This document shows positions 7,552-16,053 of a DNA stretch of 16,503 nucleotides, in pieces; the first letter of the stretch is position 1, and each line of letters opens with the position of its first letter. Under the pieces are notes generated by a model. That model was given only the letters and a program-made list of their open reading frames with translations, made no database searches and was not told the origin of the DNA. The translations under genes were made by a program, and so were the position numbers. This DNA is from Candidatus Auribacterota bacterium (GTDB lineage: Bacteria > Auribacterota > Tritonobacteria > UBA1439), in the NCBI GenBank assembly GCA_026391995.1, contig JAPLCY010000174.1, positions 1 to 16,503 of the forward strand, read 5' to 3'.

Positions 7552-8556
7552 ATGGCTGATCAGGTGAAGGGGGATCGGTACCTGGTAACGGGGGGGGCGG
7601 GGTTCATCGGCTCGAATATCGTCGAGCTCCTCCTCGCGAAGGGCAGGCCGGTGCGCGTGCTGGACAATTTCTCCACGGGGCGCCGTCAAAACCTGAAAGG
7701 GTATGAACGGCAGATTGAACTGATCGAGGGCGATATCCGGGACGCTGCAGTAGTCGCGCGCGCCGTCGAGGGGTGCGCCTGTGTGATACACCAGGCCGCC
7801 CTGCCGTCGGTGGTGCGCTCGGTCGAGGACCCCCGCGTATCCCACGAGGTGAATGCCACGGGGACCCTGAACCTTCTCATCGCGGCGCGGGATGCGAAGG
7901 TGAGGCGCTTTGTCTATGCCTCCTCCTCGTCCGTGTACGGGGACAGCCCCGAACTCCCGAAGCGGGAGGAGATGGTACCCCGGCCCTTCTCGCCGTACGC
8001 GGTCGGCAAGCTCGCCGGAGAGGCGTATTGCATGGTGTTCAGCAGACTTTATGGGATGAGCTGCGTGGCATTGCGCTACTTCAATGTCTTCGGACCGCGC
8101 CAGGACCCGAACTCATCCTACGCCGCGGTGATACCGAACTTTTTCAAGGCATTGTGCAGTGGAGTGGCCCCCCTCATTGACGGTGACGGCAATCAGAGCC
8201 GCGATTTCACCTTTGTCACGAATGTCGCCGAGGCGAATATCCTGGCGGCGGATGCGGTTCTGGAGGGCGGCGAGGTGATCAATATCGCCTGCGGCGAAGG
8301 TATTTCGATCAACGGCCTGCTCGAGTTACTCCATGAGATCCTCGGCGTTGGGATCGAACCGCGCCACGGCGCGCAACGGCCCGGGGATGTCCGCCATTCG
8401 CGCGCCGATATCAGCAGGGCCGCGCGCCTCATAGGCTACCGGCCCGGCATTGATCTGAGGGAGGGGCTGCGCCTGTCCGTGCCCTATTACCGGCAGTGTG
8501 CCGCTCCTCCCGCGGCTGCCCCCGCTCCGGGCGGCCGTCGCACGGCAGGAGGGTGA
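7552..8556 (+). CDS. wbpP: NAD-dependent UDP-sugar 4-epimerase, WbpP/TviC type
   Basis: Extended short-chain dehydrogenase, 334 aa, that inverts C4 of a UDP-hexose, in this subgroup most often UDP-GlcNAc/GalNAc or their uronates. It shows the NAD motif GGAGFIG (residues 14-20), the serine cluster YASSSSVYGD, the catalytic pair Y149/K153 in SPYAVGK, and LRYFNVFGPRQDPNSSYAAV and GDVRHSRADI, which are strongly WbpP/TviC-like. The tail past REGLRLSVPYYRQ is a Pro/Ala/Gly-rich run of about 20 residues with no known role. ATG 7552 has AAGGG at 7537-7541; GTG 7546 is an alternative start. It lies 27 bases after wbpA, and its TGA overlaps an ATG of the aminotransferase. The Rossmann glycines are coded by a run of eight G (7590-7597). 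Substrate is inferred from the family and neighbours, so the symbol is at family level. Confidence 0.9.
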   Translation: MADQVKGDRYLVTGGAGFIGSNIVELLLAKGRPVRVLDNFSTGRRQNLKGYERQIELIEGDIRDAAVVARAVEGCACVIHQAALPSVVRSVEDPRVSHEVNATGTLNLLIAARDAKVRRFVYASSSSVYGDSPELPKREEMVPRPFSPYAVGKLAGEAYCMVFSRLYGMSCVALRYFNVFGPRQDPNSSYAAVIPNFFKALCSGVAPLIDGDGNQSRDFTFVTNVAEANILAADAVLEGGEVINIACGEGISINGLLELLHEILGVGIEPRHGAQRPGDVRHSRADISRAARLIGYRPGIDLREGLRLSVPYYRQCAAPPAAAPAPGGRRTAGG

Positions 8557-8561
8557 TGATC

Positions 8562-9592
8562 ATGGCGGTGCCATTTTTGGATATGGTCGCGCAGTATCGC
8601 GAGGTGCATGGCGAGGTTGAAAAGGCGTTGCTGGAGGTGGCCAGGAGCGGGAAGTATATCCTGGGAGAGCGGGTCGCCGCGCTCGAGAAGGCGCTGGCCC
8701 AGTACACGGATGTCCCGTACGCCATCGGCTGCGCCTCCGGCACCGACGCCCTCATCCTCGCCCTTCGCGCCACCGGCGTTGGGCCGGGGAGCGAGGTCAT
8801 CACCACCACCTACAGCTTCTTTGCCACCGCCAGTTGCATCGCCCTGGTCGGCGCGACCCCGGTGTTCGTGGATATCGATCCGCGCACGTACAATATCGAT
8901 CCCCTGGCCGTCGAAAAGAAGATTAACGTACGCACCAGGGCGATCATCCCCGTCCACCTCTACGGGCAGCCCGCCGAGATGGAGCCGTTGACGGCCCTGT
9001 CGAAGGAGTGGGGGGTGAAGATCATCGAGGACGCGTGCCAGAGCATCGGCGCAGAATACAGGGGGAAGCGCGTGTGCTCGCTCGGCGACATCGGTTGCGT
9101 GAGCTTCTATCCCACGAAGAATTTAAGCGGCATGGGCGATGGGGGGATGCTCTTCACCCGCGACCACGCGCTCGCCGAACGACTGAGGATCCTCCGCGAA
9201 CACGGCGCGAAGCCACGCTACTACCACGGCGTGATCGGCTACAACAGCAGGCTCGACGAACTGCAGGCGGCGGTGGTCCTGGTGAAGGCGAAGCTCCTCG
9301 AGGAGTGTACGAGCTTCCGTACGCGCGCCACGTTTATAATCAATACGTGATACGCGTCGAGCGGCGTGGAGAGCTCATGGAGCGTTTGAAGGGGAAGGGG
9401 ATAGGCCACGCGATCTACTACCCGCTGCCGCTTCACCTCCAGGAGTGCTTCAAGCCCCTCGGCTACAAGAAGGGCGATTTCCCCGTTGCCGAGAAGGCCG
9501 CGGAGGAGACACTCGCCCTGCCGATCTATCCGCAGCTCACGCACGAGGCGGTAGGGGAAACAGCCCGCGCCGTGGTGGAATTCTGCCGCTGA
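8562..9592 (+). pseudogene. DegT/DnrJ/EryC1 aminotransferase (WbpE-like), frame broken by an internal deletion
   Basis: PLP-dependent sugar aminotransferase; relatives such as WbpE put an amino group on C3 of a keto nucleotide sugar. Frame 1 runs from ATG 8562 (AGGAGGG at 8547-8553; ATG 8556 also possible). It contains GKYILGERVAALE, the PLP-phosphate region GCASGTDALILAL, D157 in EDACQS and the Schiff-base lysine K186 in PTKNLSG, up to the dimer motif SRLDELQAAVVLVK. After about 9305 homology continues in a different frame (HVYNQYVIRV, IYYPLPLHLQ, LPIYPQLT) to the TGA at 9590-9592. Frame 1 itself ends in nonsense at 9350. Family members have roughly 23-28 more residues between these blocks, so a deletion of about 70-85 bases, of length 3n+1, fits better than a single-base slip. 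As read it is non-functional. An assembly or read error cannot be excluded. Confidence 0.85.
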
Positions 9593-9612
9593 TTTCGTTA
9601 CGGACCACATCC

Positions 9613-10353
9613 ATGGACGATTCTCTCGATCAGTTCCGCGACATCCTCCGGCGCACGGGCAATTGCCTCGAAGAGCTGAGGCAGGCGGGTTTCGTGGTTA
9701 TTCCACGGGAAGGATCCGAAAGTAATACCGGTGCCGGACTGGGGACACAAACCTCTCATCCCGCGGAATCCCCTCCCGCCGCGCCGCCCGCCGAGATCAA
9801 GAATCCTTCGCTCGAATCGCTCGCCCACACGGTGACCGGATGCCGGAAGTGCGGCCTTGCCGGTACGCGCGGCAAAACGGTCTTCGGTTCCGGAATGGTG
9901 CCCGCCCCCGTGCTCTTCATCGGCGAGGCGCCGGGGGCCGAGGAGGATAGACAGGGATTGCCCTTCGTGGGGAGGGCCGGCCAGCTCCTAACGAAGATGC
10001 TCGGGGCGATCAGCCTGAATCGAGAAGCGGTGTACATCACGAACGTCCTTAAATGCCGGCCCCCCGGCAACCGCGACCCGCTTCCCGACGAGGTCACACA
10101 GTGCGAGCCGTACCTTCTCGCACAGCTCCAGTGTGTGCGGCCGCGGCTCATCGTGGCACTCGGGAGGCACGCCGCGCAGACGCTTCTCAAGACGGATACG
10201 CCCATCGGCAGGCTCCGCGGCTGTTTCCACGACTACCACGGCATCCCGATACTCCCCACCTATCACCCCGCATATCTGCTGCGAAACCCCGCCGAGAAAC
10301 GCAAGGCGTGGGAGGATTTAAAGAAGGTCAGGGCGTTCCTGGATCAGTCCTGA
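9613..10353 (+). CDS. Type-4 uracil-DNA glycosylase with [4Fe-4S] cluster
   Basis: DNA repair enzyme that cuts uracil from DNA left by cytosine deamination or dUMP incorporation; 246 aa. The core starts at about residue 70. The four cluster cysteines are C77 and C80 (GCRKC), C148 (VLKCRPP) and C164 (TQCEPYL), with spacing typical of family-4 UDGs. Motif A is GEAPGAEEDRQGLPFVGRAG and the second active-site motif is TYHPAYLLRNP. The first ~70 residues are a family-variable extension: a short helical start (DDSLDQFRDILRRTG) followed by a Pro/Ser/Ala-rich linker. ATG 9613 is the first good start, though its ribosome-binding site is weak. It lies 20 bases after the aminotransferase remnant, so it is probably read with the sugar operon by readthrough, with no evident functional link. 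Homology is clear. Confidence 0.93.
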   Translation: MDDSLDQFRDILRRTGNCLEELRQAGFVVIPREGSESNTGAGLGTQTSHPAESPPAAPPAEIKNPSLESLAHTVTGCRKCGLAGTRGKTVFGSGMVPAPVLFIGEAPGAEEDRQGLPFVGRAGQLLTKMLGAISLNREAVYITNVLKCRPPGNRDPLPDEVTQCEPYLLAQLQCVRPRLIVALGRHAAQTLLKTDTPIGRLRGCFHDYHGIPILPTYHPAYLLRNPAEKRKAWEDLKKVRAFLDQS

Positions 10354-10515
10354 GCAGCCTTGAAGTAGAGGCCCCCCTTCCCGTGGGGATCGCCGAATTA
10401 CACTCCATCTCCTCATCACGTGGCAGAACAACACGACTTGGTCTATAATAGGGACATCCGCGGTTAAAACATTAAAAGTTGGTGAATAGATCAGGTTAGA
10501 GGGCGCCGGGGAAAT
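10354..10515 (+). promoter_or_regulatory. Intergenic region before priA with a perfect -10 box
   Basis: This 162-base gap holds no open frame I would support. A perfect TATAAT lies at 10444-10449, but the hexamer 17 bases upstream (TGGCAG, 10421-10426) matches the -35 consensus poorly, and there is no extended -10. If used, transcription would begin near 10456 and leave a leader of about 60 bases. The stretch from 10466 to 10498 is noticeably A/T-rich. This is a weak promoter prediction, offered because a new transcription unit plausibly starts here. Confidence 0.35.
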
Positions 10516-12732
10516 ATGACCAACTACGCGAGTGTGGTGTTTGATCTCGGCATCGACCGGCGGTTCGACTACCGCGTGCCGCCCGGCCTTGAGGAGGCGG
10601 TGCGCCCCGGGGTGCGGGTGGTGGTGCCGTTTCGCTCCCAAAGGCTTTCCGGCTTTGTGGTCGCGCTCGAGCGGCGTGAGGGTTATCCCGGGGCGAAGGA
10701 GATAATCTCGGTCCGCGACCGGGAGCCGGTGGTGAGCGAGCCGCTCCTGAAGCTCGCCGAGTGGATCGCCTCGTACTATTTCTGCCCGCTCTCGTCCGCC
10801 ATCCGCTGCATGATCCCCACCGCGCTGCGCAGAGGGCACCGGGTGAAGATGCCGATCTTCGTCCACCCTGTGCCGGAGCGTCTCGCCGACCTTTCGGCAA
10901 TCGGCGCCTTGAAGGCGCGCGCGCCGAAGGGTGCCCGGTTGATCGATCTCCTTCGGGTGCACAACGGCCCGATGCCGCTCCAGGAGCTTCTCCGCCGGGG
11001 CGGCGCATCGCGCACGTCGGTCGCCGCCCTTGAGAAGAGGGGTTTCGTGGAGCTTCGCCGGCAACGCGTCTACCGGGATCCCTGGGAGGGGGAGGAGATC
11101 GAGTTCGAGGAACACCTTGCCCCGACCCCCGAGCAGGCCGGCGCGCTCGACCACGCGCGGGGTGACCTCAAGGAAGGGCGGTTCTCGGTCATGCTCCTCC
11201 ACGGCGTCACCGGCAGCGGCAAGACCGAGGTCTACCTCCAGGCGATCGATGAAGCCCTTTCCCTCGGGAAGGGGGCGATCATGCTCGTCCCGGAGATCTC
11301 CCTCACCCCCCAGACGGTGGAGCGATTCAAGGCGCGGTTTCCCGACAGCATCGCGGTGCTCCACAGCCATCTCTCCGACGGGGAACGGCTCGACGAGTGG
11401 GAAAGGCTTAAAAATGGAAAAGCCCGGGTGGTGGTGGGGGCACGCTCCGCGGTGTTTGCCCCGGTGCATAATCTGGGCATCATCATAGTGGACGAGGAGC
11501 ATGAGCGAACCTACAAACAGGAGGAGGCGCCGCGCTACCACGCGCGCGACGTCGCCGTCGTGCGTGGCCGGATCGAGCATGCAATGGTGATCCTCGGCTC
11601 GGCAACCCCGTCGGTCGAGTCGTACAGGAATGCCGAGCGCGGCCGGTACCGCATTGTCCACCTCACTCGGCGGATCGAGGGCCGTGCAATGCCCTCGGTC
11701 GCCATCGTGGACATGCTCCGGGAGACCCGCCAGACGGGAAGGATAACCTACCTCTCTCGCGCGCTCCTCAGGGCCATGGAGGAGTGCCTCGGGCGCGGCG
11801 AGCAGGTGATCCTCTTTCTCAACCGGCGGGGCTTCGCGCCGTTGCTGCTCTGCCGGCGCTGTGGTTTCGTCCAGAGGTGCCCCAACTGCAGCATCTCGCT
11901 CACCGTGCACGAAGAGGGGAGCCGGCTGCTCTGTCACCTCTGCGGACACGTGGAGAAGCCGCTGGTCCGCTGCCCGAAATGCGGGTCGCCGGGGATCCGC
12001 TTCCCCGGGATAGGGACGCAGAAGCTCGAACAGATGGTCGTGAAGCTATTCCCGGAGTACAAGGTTGCCAGGATGGATTCCGACTCGATGACCGCCAAGG
12101 ACGCGCACCGCGAGACGCTGGCGCGATTCAGGGACGGCGAGGTGCGGATCCTCATTGGGACGCAAATGATCGCCAAGGGGCTTCACTTCCCCAACGTCAC
12201 CCTCGTGGGGGTGGTGTGCGCAGATACCGCGCTGCACCTTTCTGACTTCAGGGCTTCCGAGCAGACGTTCCAGCTGCTCACGCAGGTTGCGGGAAGGGCG
12301 GGGAGGGGAGACGTTCCGGGCGAGGTGATCGTGCAGAGTTTCACCCCCACGCACCCCGCGCTGCTGGCGGCCCAGAGACATGACTACGACCTCTTTTATG
12401 CGCGCGAGATCCCGTTCAGGGAAGAGCTCGGGTATCCGCCGGTGAAGCGGTTTATCGCCCTCACCGTGCGTGGACGAAGGGGGGAGGCGGTGCGATGGGT
12501 GGCTGGTCATCTCGAGAAACTCCTGCGCGGTTCGGCGCCGCGGGACATCCATGTCCTCGGCCCGGTGCCTTCCCCGATTTCCCGGGCGAAGGGATATTAT
12601 CGCTGGCAGCTTATCCTAAAGGGGCCGCGGGTGCGGGAGATGAACGAACTCCTGCGCGCGACGCTCGGGGCGATGAAGCTCGGGCGCGACGTCCAGATAG
12701 TGGTAGATGTCGATCCGATGTCGATGCTATAA
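10516..12732 (+). CDS. priA: Primosomal replication-restart helicase PriA
   Basis: 3'-5' superfamily-2 DNA helicase that recognises abandoned forks and reloads the replisome; 738 aa, normal size. Residues 1-105 are the 3'-DNA-binding domain (VVFDLGIDRRFDYRVP, VVVPFR, ASYYFCPL). A winged-helix segment follows at about 125-185. The helicase core has Walker A GVTGSGKTE (230-238), DEEH (326-329), GSATPS and the motif VI stretch QVAGRAGRGD. The two-zinc insertion is complete: C446, C449, C455, C458, C473, C476, C486 and C489. The C-terminal domain ends in VDVDPMSML, as in other PriA proteins. ATG 10516 follows GGGGA with a short spacer, and a stop lies in frame upstream at 10483, so no longer start exists. 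sdhC starts 37 bases downstream, so readthrough into the sdh genes is possible. Confidence 0.97.
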   Translation: MTNYASVVFDLGIDRRFDYRVPPGLEEAVRPGVRVVVPFRSQRLSGFVVALERREGYPGAKEIISVRDREPVVSEPLLKLAEWIASYYFCPLSSAIRCMIPTALRRGHRVKMPIFVHPVPERLADLSAIGALKARAPKGARLIDLLRVHNGPMPLQELLRRGGASRTSVAALEKRGFVELRRQRVYRDPWEGEEIEFEEHLAPTPEQAGALDHARGDLKEGRFSVMLLHGVTGSGKTEVYLQAIDEALSLGKGAIMLVPEISLTPQTVERFKARFPDSIAVLHSHLSDGERLDEWERLKNGKARVVVGARSAVFAPVHNLGIIIVDEEHERTYKQEEAPRYHARDVAVVRGRIEHAMVILGSATPSVESYRNAERGRYRIVHLTRRIEGRAMPSVAIVDMLRETRQTGRITYLSRALLRAMEECLGRGEQVILFLNRRGFAPLLLCRRCGFVQRCPNCSISLTVHEEGSRLLCHLCGHVEKPLVRCPKCGSPGIRFPGIGTQKLEQMVVKLFPEYKVARMDSDSMTAKDAHRETLARFRDGEVRILIGTQMIAKGLHFPNVTLVGVVCADTALHLSDFRASEQTFQLLTQVAGRAGRGDVPGEVIVQSFTPTHPALLAAQRHDYDLFYAREIPFREELGYPPVKRFIALTVRGRRGEAVRWVAGHLEKLLRGSAPRDIHVLGPVPSPISRAKGYYRWQLILKGPRVREMNELLRATLGAMKLGRDVQIVVDVDPMSML

Positions 12733-12769
12733 TCATCGACTCGTCGGTACCGGGCGCGGAGATTGTCAG

Positions 12770-13123
12770 ATGAGAAGTTACAGATATCGGTGGGGGGAGG
12801 GGCTCTGGTCGCATCTCTTCCACCGTATTTCCGGGGTCGCACTCATCGTGTACCTCTCGATGCACATTTGGGTGATCCACCACCTCCAGCACGGCCAGAC
12901 GGCGTACGATGAACTCATGAATTTTCTCGGCAATCCCCTTTTCCGGATGGGGGAGGTCATGCTTCTGGCGGCAATCCTCTTCCACGGCCTGAACGGCCTG
13001 CGGCTTGTCGTCATGGATGCCGGCCTCGGCATCCGGAAACAAAGAGCGACGTTTTGGGTCGTATTCGTGGTATGCGCCATCCTCGTCCTGGTGGGCGGGC
13101 TGGTCCTCCTCATCGGTTCATGA
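12770..13123 (+). CDS. sdhC: Succinate dehydrogenase cytochrome b subunit SdhC
   Basis: Membrane anchor of complex II that carries haem b and helps form the quinone site; 117 aa with three hydrophobic helices. HRISGV (residues 18-23) holds the conserved quinone-site Ser and the conserved His-Arg pair. FHGLNGLRLVVMD (71-83) has H72 in the position of the E. coli haem ligand H84. The hydrophobic third helix ends at the C-terminus. ATG 12770 has GGAG (12758-12761) with an 8-base spacer. A longer in-frame start at 12707 would lie inside priA and adds a Cys/Arg-rich run unlike the family, so it is rejected. It is the first gene of a C-D-A-B operon. Confidence 0.92.
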   Translation: MRSYRYRWGEGLWSHLFHRISGVALIVYLSMHIWVIHHLQHGQTAYDELMNFLGNPLFRMGEVMLLAAILFHGLNGLRLVVMDAGLGIRKQRATFWVVFVVCAILVLVGGLVLLIGS

Positions 13124-13142
13124 CGGTATAGGCTGAACGGCT

Positions 13143-13478
13143 ATGGCACGACAGACCGGATCAATCGGGTGGTTCCTGCAGAGGTTGAGCGGCGGGTTGA
13201 TTTTCGCGCTCATCCTGGTGCACTTCTCCCTCATGCACTACATGGGGCCGGAGAAGCGCCTGTACGCCGACGTTGTCAGGCGTTTCCAGAATCCACTCTG
13301 GAAATCGTTCGACCTCGTGTTTCTCACCCTCTGCCTCTGCCACGGATGGTACGGGGTCTGGGAGATCGTCGGGGATTACGTGCGCAGTGATTCATTGAAG
13401 ATCCTGGCGCTCATACTGATAGTGATTGCCGCGGCCGGGCTTTTTTCGATAGGGCTCGTGACCGTGCTGACATTCTGA
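13143..13478 (+). CDS. sdhD: Succinate dehydrogenase membrane anchor SdhD
   Basis: Second membrane anchor of complex II, 111 aa, three helices. [19 protein letters not shown] forms helix [16 protein letters not shown] (residues 65-79) holds H67, equivalent to the E. coli haem ligand H71, and D78-Y79 of the quinone site. The gene starts 19 bases after sdhC with only a weak AGG upstream (13129-13131), so its translation probably depends on coupling to sdhC. sdhA follows after 22 bases. Having two separate anchors with one haem-ligand histidine each makes this an E. coli-like complex II rather than a single-cytochrome fumarate-reductase type. Confidence 0.9.
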   Translation: MARQTGSIGWFLQRLSGGLIFALILVHFSLMHYMGPEKRLYADVVRRFQNPLWKSFDLVFLTLCLCHGWYGVWEIVGDYVRSDSLKILALILIVIAAAGLFSIGLVTVLTF

Positions 13479-13500
13479 AATAGCAACCCGGGGCAGTGCC

Positions 13501-15204
13501 ATGCTGCATCGTTATGACACGGTGATCGTCGGTGCCGGGCTCGCCGGCATGCGCGCCGCCCTCGAGGCGAAGAAGGGGGGAAGCTGCTGCATCCTCACGA
13601 AGGTCTTCCCCACGCGTTCGCACTCCGGCGCGGCCCAGGGCGGGATCGCCGCGGCGCTCGGCAACGCCGGCGAGGATGACTGGACCCTCCACATGTTTGA
13701 TACGGTCAAGGGAAGCGACTACCTCGCCGACCAGGACGCCGTGGAGATCCTCGTCAGGGAGGCTCCCGGCACGATTATCGAGCTTGAGCATATGGGCGTT
13801 CCCTTCAGCCGCACGCCGGACGGGCGGATTGCCCAGCGCGAGTTTGGCGGCCACCTCCGCCAGCGCGCCTGCTATGCGGCCGACCTCACCGGCCATGTCC
13901 TCCTGCACACCCTCTACGAGCAGTGCCTCAAGGAGGCGGTCACGTTCTATCCCGAGTACCACGTGCTCTCGCTGGTCATCGCGGAAGGCGCCTGCCGCGG
14001 CGTGGTGGCCCTCGAGATTCTCACCGGTGAGCTCCACACCTTCCTGGCGCGAGCGGTGGTATTTGCCACCGGCGGCTACGGAAGGGCGTTCAAGATCACC
14101 TCCAACGCCCACGCCAACAGCGGCGACGGGCTGAGTATTCTCTACAGGGCGGGCCTTCCGCTCGAGGATATGGAGTTCGTGCAGTTCCATCCCACCGGCT
14201 TCTACCCGAGCGGGATACTGGTCACGGAGGGAGCCCGCGGCGAGGGGGCGTACATTATCAACGGACAGGGGGAGCGGTTCATGAAACGGTACGCCCCCGA
14301 TCGGATGGAGCTCGCCCCGCGCGATGTTACCTCGCGTGCGATCCAGACCGAGATCGACCAGGGGCGCGGCATCAACGGCGGCGCCTATGTCCACCTCGAT
14401 CTCCGTCACCTCGGCCCGGACAAGATAATGAAGAGTTTGCCCCAGATCCTCGATCTCGCCATGCGATTCACCGGCGTGGACGCGTTGAAAGAGCCGATCC
14501 CGATCCAGCCCACCGCGCACTACTCGATGGGGGGCATCCCCACCGATAACAACGGGCGGGTGCTGCTGAATCACGCGGGCGCGGTGGCGCAGGGGCTCTA
14601 CGCGTGTGGCGAGTGCGCCTGCGTATCCGTGCACGGGGCAAACCGCCTGGGGTGCAACTCGCTCCTCGATGCGGTGGTATTCGGCACGCGCGCCGGCAGG
14701 GCTGTCCTCGCCGATCTCCCCGCCATCCCGCGGGGGGATGCCCCGCCGGATTCAGAGGATGCGGTGCGCAAGGAGCTCCGTCTCCTCCTCGACCGGGAGG
14801 GAAATGAATCACTCGCGGCCATCAGGGACGATCTACAGACGGGGATGCAGAAGAATTGCGGCATATTCAGGTCCGATTCCTTGCTACGCGCGCAGCTCGC
14901 CGCAATCGGCACGTTGCGCGGGCGGTTCGAGCGCGTGCGGTTGCATGACCGCGGTGCCCGTTTCAATACCGAGCTCATGGAACTGATCGAACTGAGGAGC
15001 CTCCTCGACTTCACCGAGCTCATCGTGCGCGGCGCGCTGCTTCGCACCGAGAGCAGGGGCGCGCACTCCCGTACCGATCACCCCACACGGGATGACGCTC
15101 GCTGGCTCACGCACTCGTTTGCACGCCATACTCCCGAAGGGCCGGTGTGTGACTACGCGCCCGTACGCATAACGAGGTATGAGCCGAAGGAGAGGAAGTA
15201 TTAG
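13501..15204 (+). CDS. sdhA: Succinate dehydrogenase flavoprotein subunit SdhA
   Basis: Catalytic subunit that oxidises succinate to fumarate at covalently bound FAD on the cytoplasmic face; 567 aa, slightly shorter than E. coli SdhA. The FAD Rossmann GAGLAG is at residues 11-16, and H41 in [11 protein letters not shown] is the expected covalent FAD attachment. [13 protein letters not shown], the proton-shuttle R279 in PRDVTSRA, H340 in [10 protein letters not shown] and [18 protein letters not shown] complete the active site. The C-terminal domain has [16 protein letters not shown] residues ([15 protein letters not shown]) and ends with the usual [12 protein letters not shown] 13501 has a weak CGGGG 7 bases upstream. 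Direction in vivo (succinate oxidation or fumarate reduction) cannot be read from sequence. A 112-base gap with repeats separates it from sdhB. Confidence 0.96.
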   Translation: MLHRYDTVIVGAGLAGMRAALEAKKGGSCCILTKVFPTRSHSGAAQGGIAAALGNAGEDDWTLHMFDTVKGSDYLADQDAVEILVREAPGTIIELEHMGVPFSRTPDGRIAQREFGGHLRQRACYAADLTGHVLLHTLYEQCLKEAVTFYPEYHVLSLVIAEGACRGVVALEILTGELHTFLARAVVFATGGYGRAFKITSNAHANSGDGLSILYRAGLPLEDMEFVQFHPTGFYPSGILVTEGARGEGAYIINGQGERFMKRYAPDRMELAPRDVTSRAIQTEIDQGRGINGGAYVHLDLRHLGPDKIMKSLPQILDLAMRFTGVDALKEPIPIQPTAHYSMGGIPTDNNGRVLLNHAGAVAQGLYACGECACVSVHGANRLGCNSLLDAVVFGTRAGRAVLADLPAIPRGDAPPDSEDAVRKELRLLLDREGNESLAAIRDDLQTGMQKNCGIFRSDSLLRAQLAAIGTLRGRFERVRLHDRGARFNTELMELIELRSLLDFTELIVRGALLRTESRGAHSRTDHPTRDDARWLTHSFARHTPEGPVCDYAPVRITRYEPKERKY

Positions 15205-15241
15205 AATTTGAAGCCGGGTAAGGACTATGACGCAAATTATC

Positions 15242-15279
15242 TTTGGGATCTGGGATTTGTGATTTGGGATTTATCCGGG
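15242..15279. repeat. GGGATTTG repeat block between sdhA and sdhB
   Basis: The 112-base sdhA-sdhB gap holds three close copies of a GGGAT motif (15245-15249 TCTG-linked, 15252-15258 GGGATTT, 15266-15272 GGGATTT) with GATTTGGGATTT at 15261-15272. That 12-mer is the reverse complement of 6119-6130 at the ugd/wbpA junction. CCGGGTAA (15214-15221) and TTATCCGG (15271-15278) flank the block as an imperfect inverted pair. The rest of the gap, apart from the sdhB ribosome-binding site GGAG at 15304-15307, shows nothing else I can support. Confidence 0.6.
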
Positions 15280-15316
15280 CGTATACGAGATGCATTCTCT
15301 GTTGGAGAACTAACGC

Positions 15317-16033
15317 ATGGCTGACACGCTAGGGTTATATACATTCAAAATCTTCCGCTATAATCCGGATAAGGATCCGAAATCACGCTACGACACGTTC
15401 GCGGTCGAGGTGCGGCAGGGGATGACGATCCTGGACTGTCTCCAGAAGATCAAGGGCTCCCTTGACGGCACGCTCTCCTTCCGCCGCTCCTGCCGCAGCG
15501 CCATCTGCGGCTCATGCGCGATGAACATCAACGGGAAGAACGATCTCGCCTGCCATCTCCAGGTCTCCCGGCTGCGCGGCAGGACAATCACCATCAACCC
15601 CCTTCCTGGCTACCCGCTTATCAAGGATCTCGTGGTGGACATGGGGGAGTTTTACCGCCATATCGCCGCGGTCATGCCGTGGCTGGTACGGCGCTCGCCG
15701 TGTCCCGACAGGGAGCTCCTGCAATTCCCCGCCGACAGGGACCGGATCGACAGCGCGGTCAACTGCATCCTGTGCGGGAGCTGCACCTCCTCCTGCCCTC
15801 AATTCTGGTTCAATCCCCGTTACCTTGGTCCCGCGGCGCTGCTCAAGGCATATCGCTTTATCTTCGACAGCAGGGATGAGGGCCGGGACGAGCGGCTCGC
15901 GATCGTGGATGACCGGTACGGCGTATGGCGGTGCCGGACCGTATTTAACTGCGACGAGGCGTGTCCGAAAAAATTGCACCCGAACGAGGCCATCGCGGGA
16001 CTCAAGATCGAGGCGCTGAAGAGGTCTGTCTGA
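15317..16033 (+). CDS. sdhB: Succinate dehydrogenase iron-sulfur subunit SdhB
   Basis: Electron-transfer subunit of complex II, linking the SdhA flavin to quinone; 238 aa, the same length as E. coli SdhB. All cluster ligands are present at near-identical positions: [2Fe-2S] C59, C64, C67, C79 (CRSAICGSC ... DLAC); [4Fe-4S] C150, C153, C156 (CILCGSC) with C216; [3Fe-4S] C160, C206, C212. The R56-R57-S58 and P161/W164 contexts near the clusters are also typical. ATG 15317 has GGAG with a 9-base spacer. It is the last of the four subunit genes, and the next gene begins 20 bases later, probably on the same transcript. The 112-base gap before it is large for this operon. Confidence 0.97.
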   Translation: MADTLGLYTFKIFRYNPDKDPKSRYDTFAVEVRQGMTILDCLQKIKGSLDGTLSFRRSCRSAICGSCAMNINGKNDLACHLQVSRLRGRTITINPLPGYPLIKDLVVDMGEFYRHIAAVMPWLVRRSPCPDRELLQFPADRDRIDSAVNCILCGSCTSSCPQFWFNPRYLGPAALLKAYRFIFDSRDEGRDERLAIVDDRYGVWRCRTVFNCDEACPKKLHPNEAIAGLKIEALKRSV

Positions 16034-16053
16034 GCGGCGGCAACGGAGATGCG

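Noticed and set aside
7590..7597. Eight-G run in the epimerase as a phase-variation site
   Set aside because: It encodes the invariant Rossmann glycines (TGGAG), so the run is explained by protein sequence and codon choice.
10370..10395. Possible terminator after the UDG gene (CCCC ... GGGG)
   Set aside because: Only about four base pairs can form and no T-run follows.
10318..11949. A 543-codon minus-strand frame opposite priA
   Set aside because: Translation is His/Arg/Glu-rich with no domain, and the plus strand has every PriA motif.
13411..14634. A 407-codon minus-strand frame opposite sdhA
   Set aside because: No recognisable protein and fully covered by sdhA, whose catalytic residues are intact.
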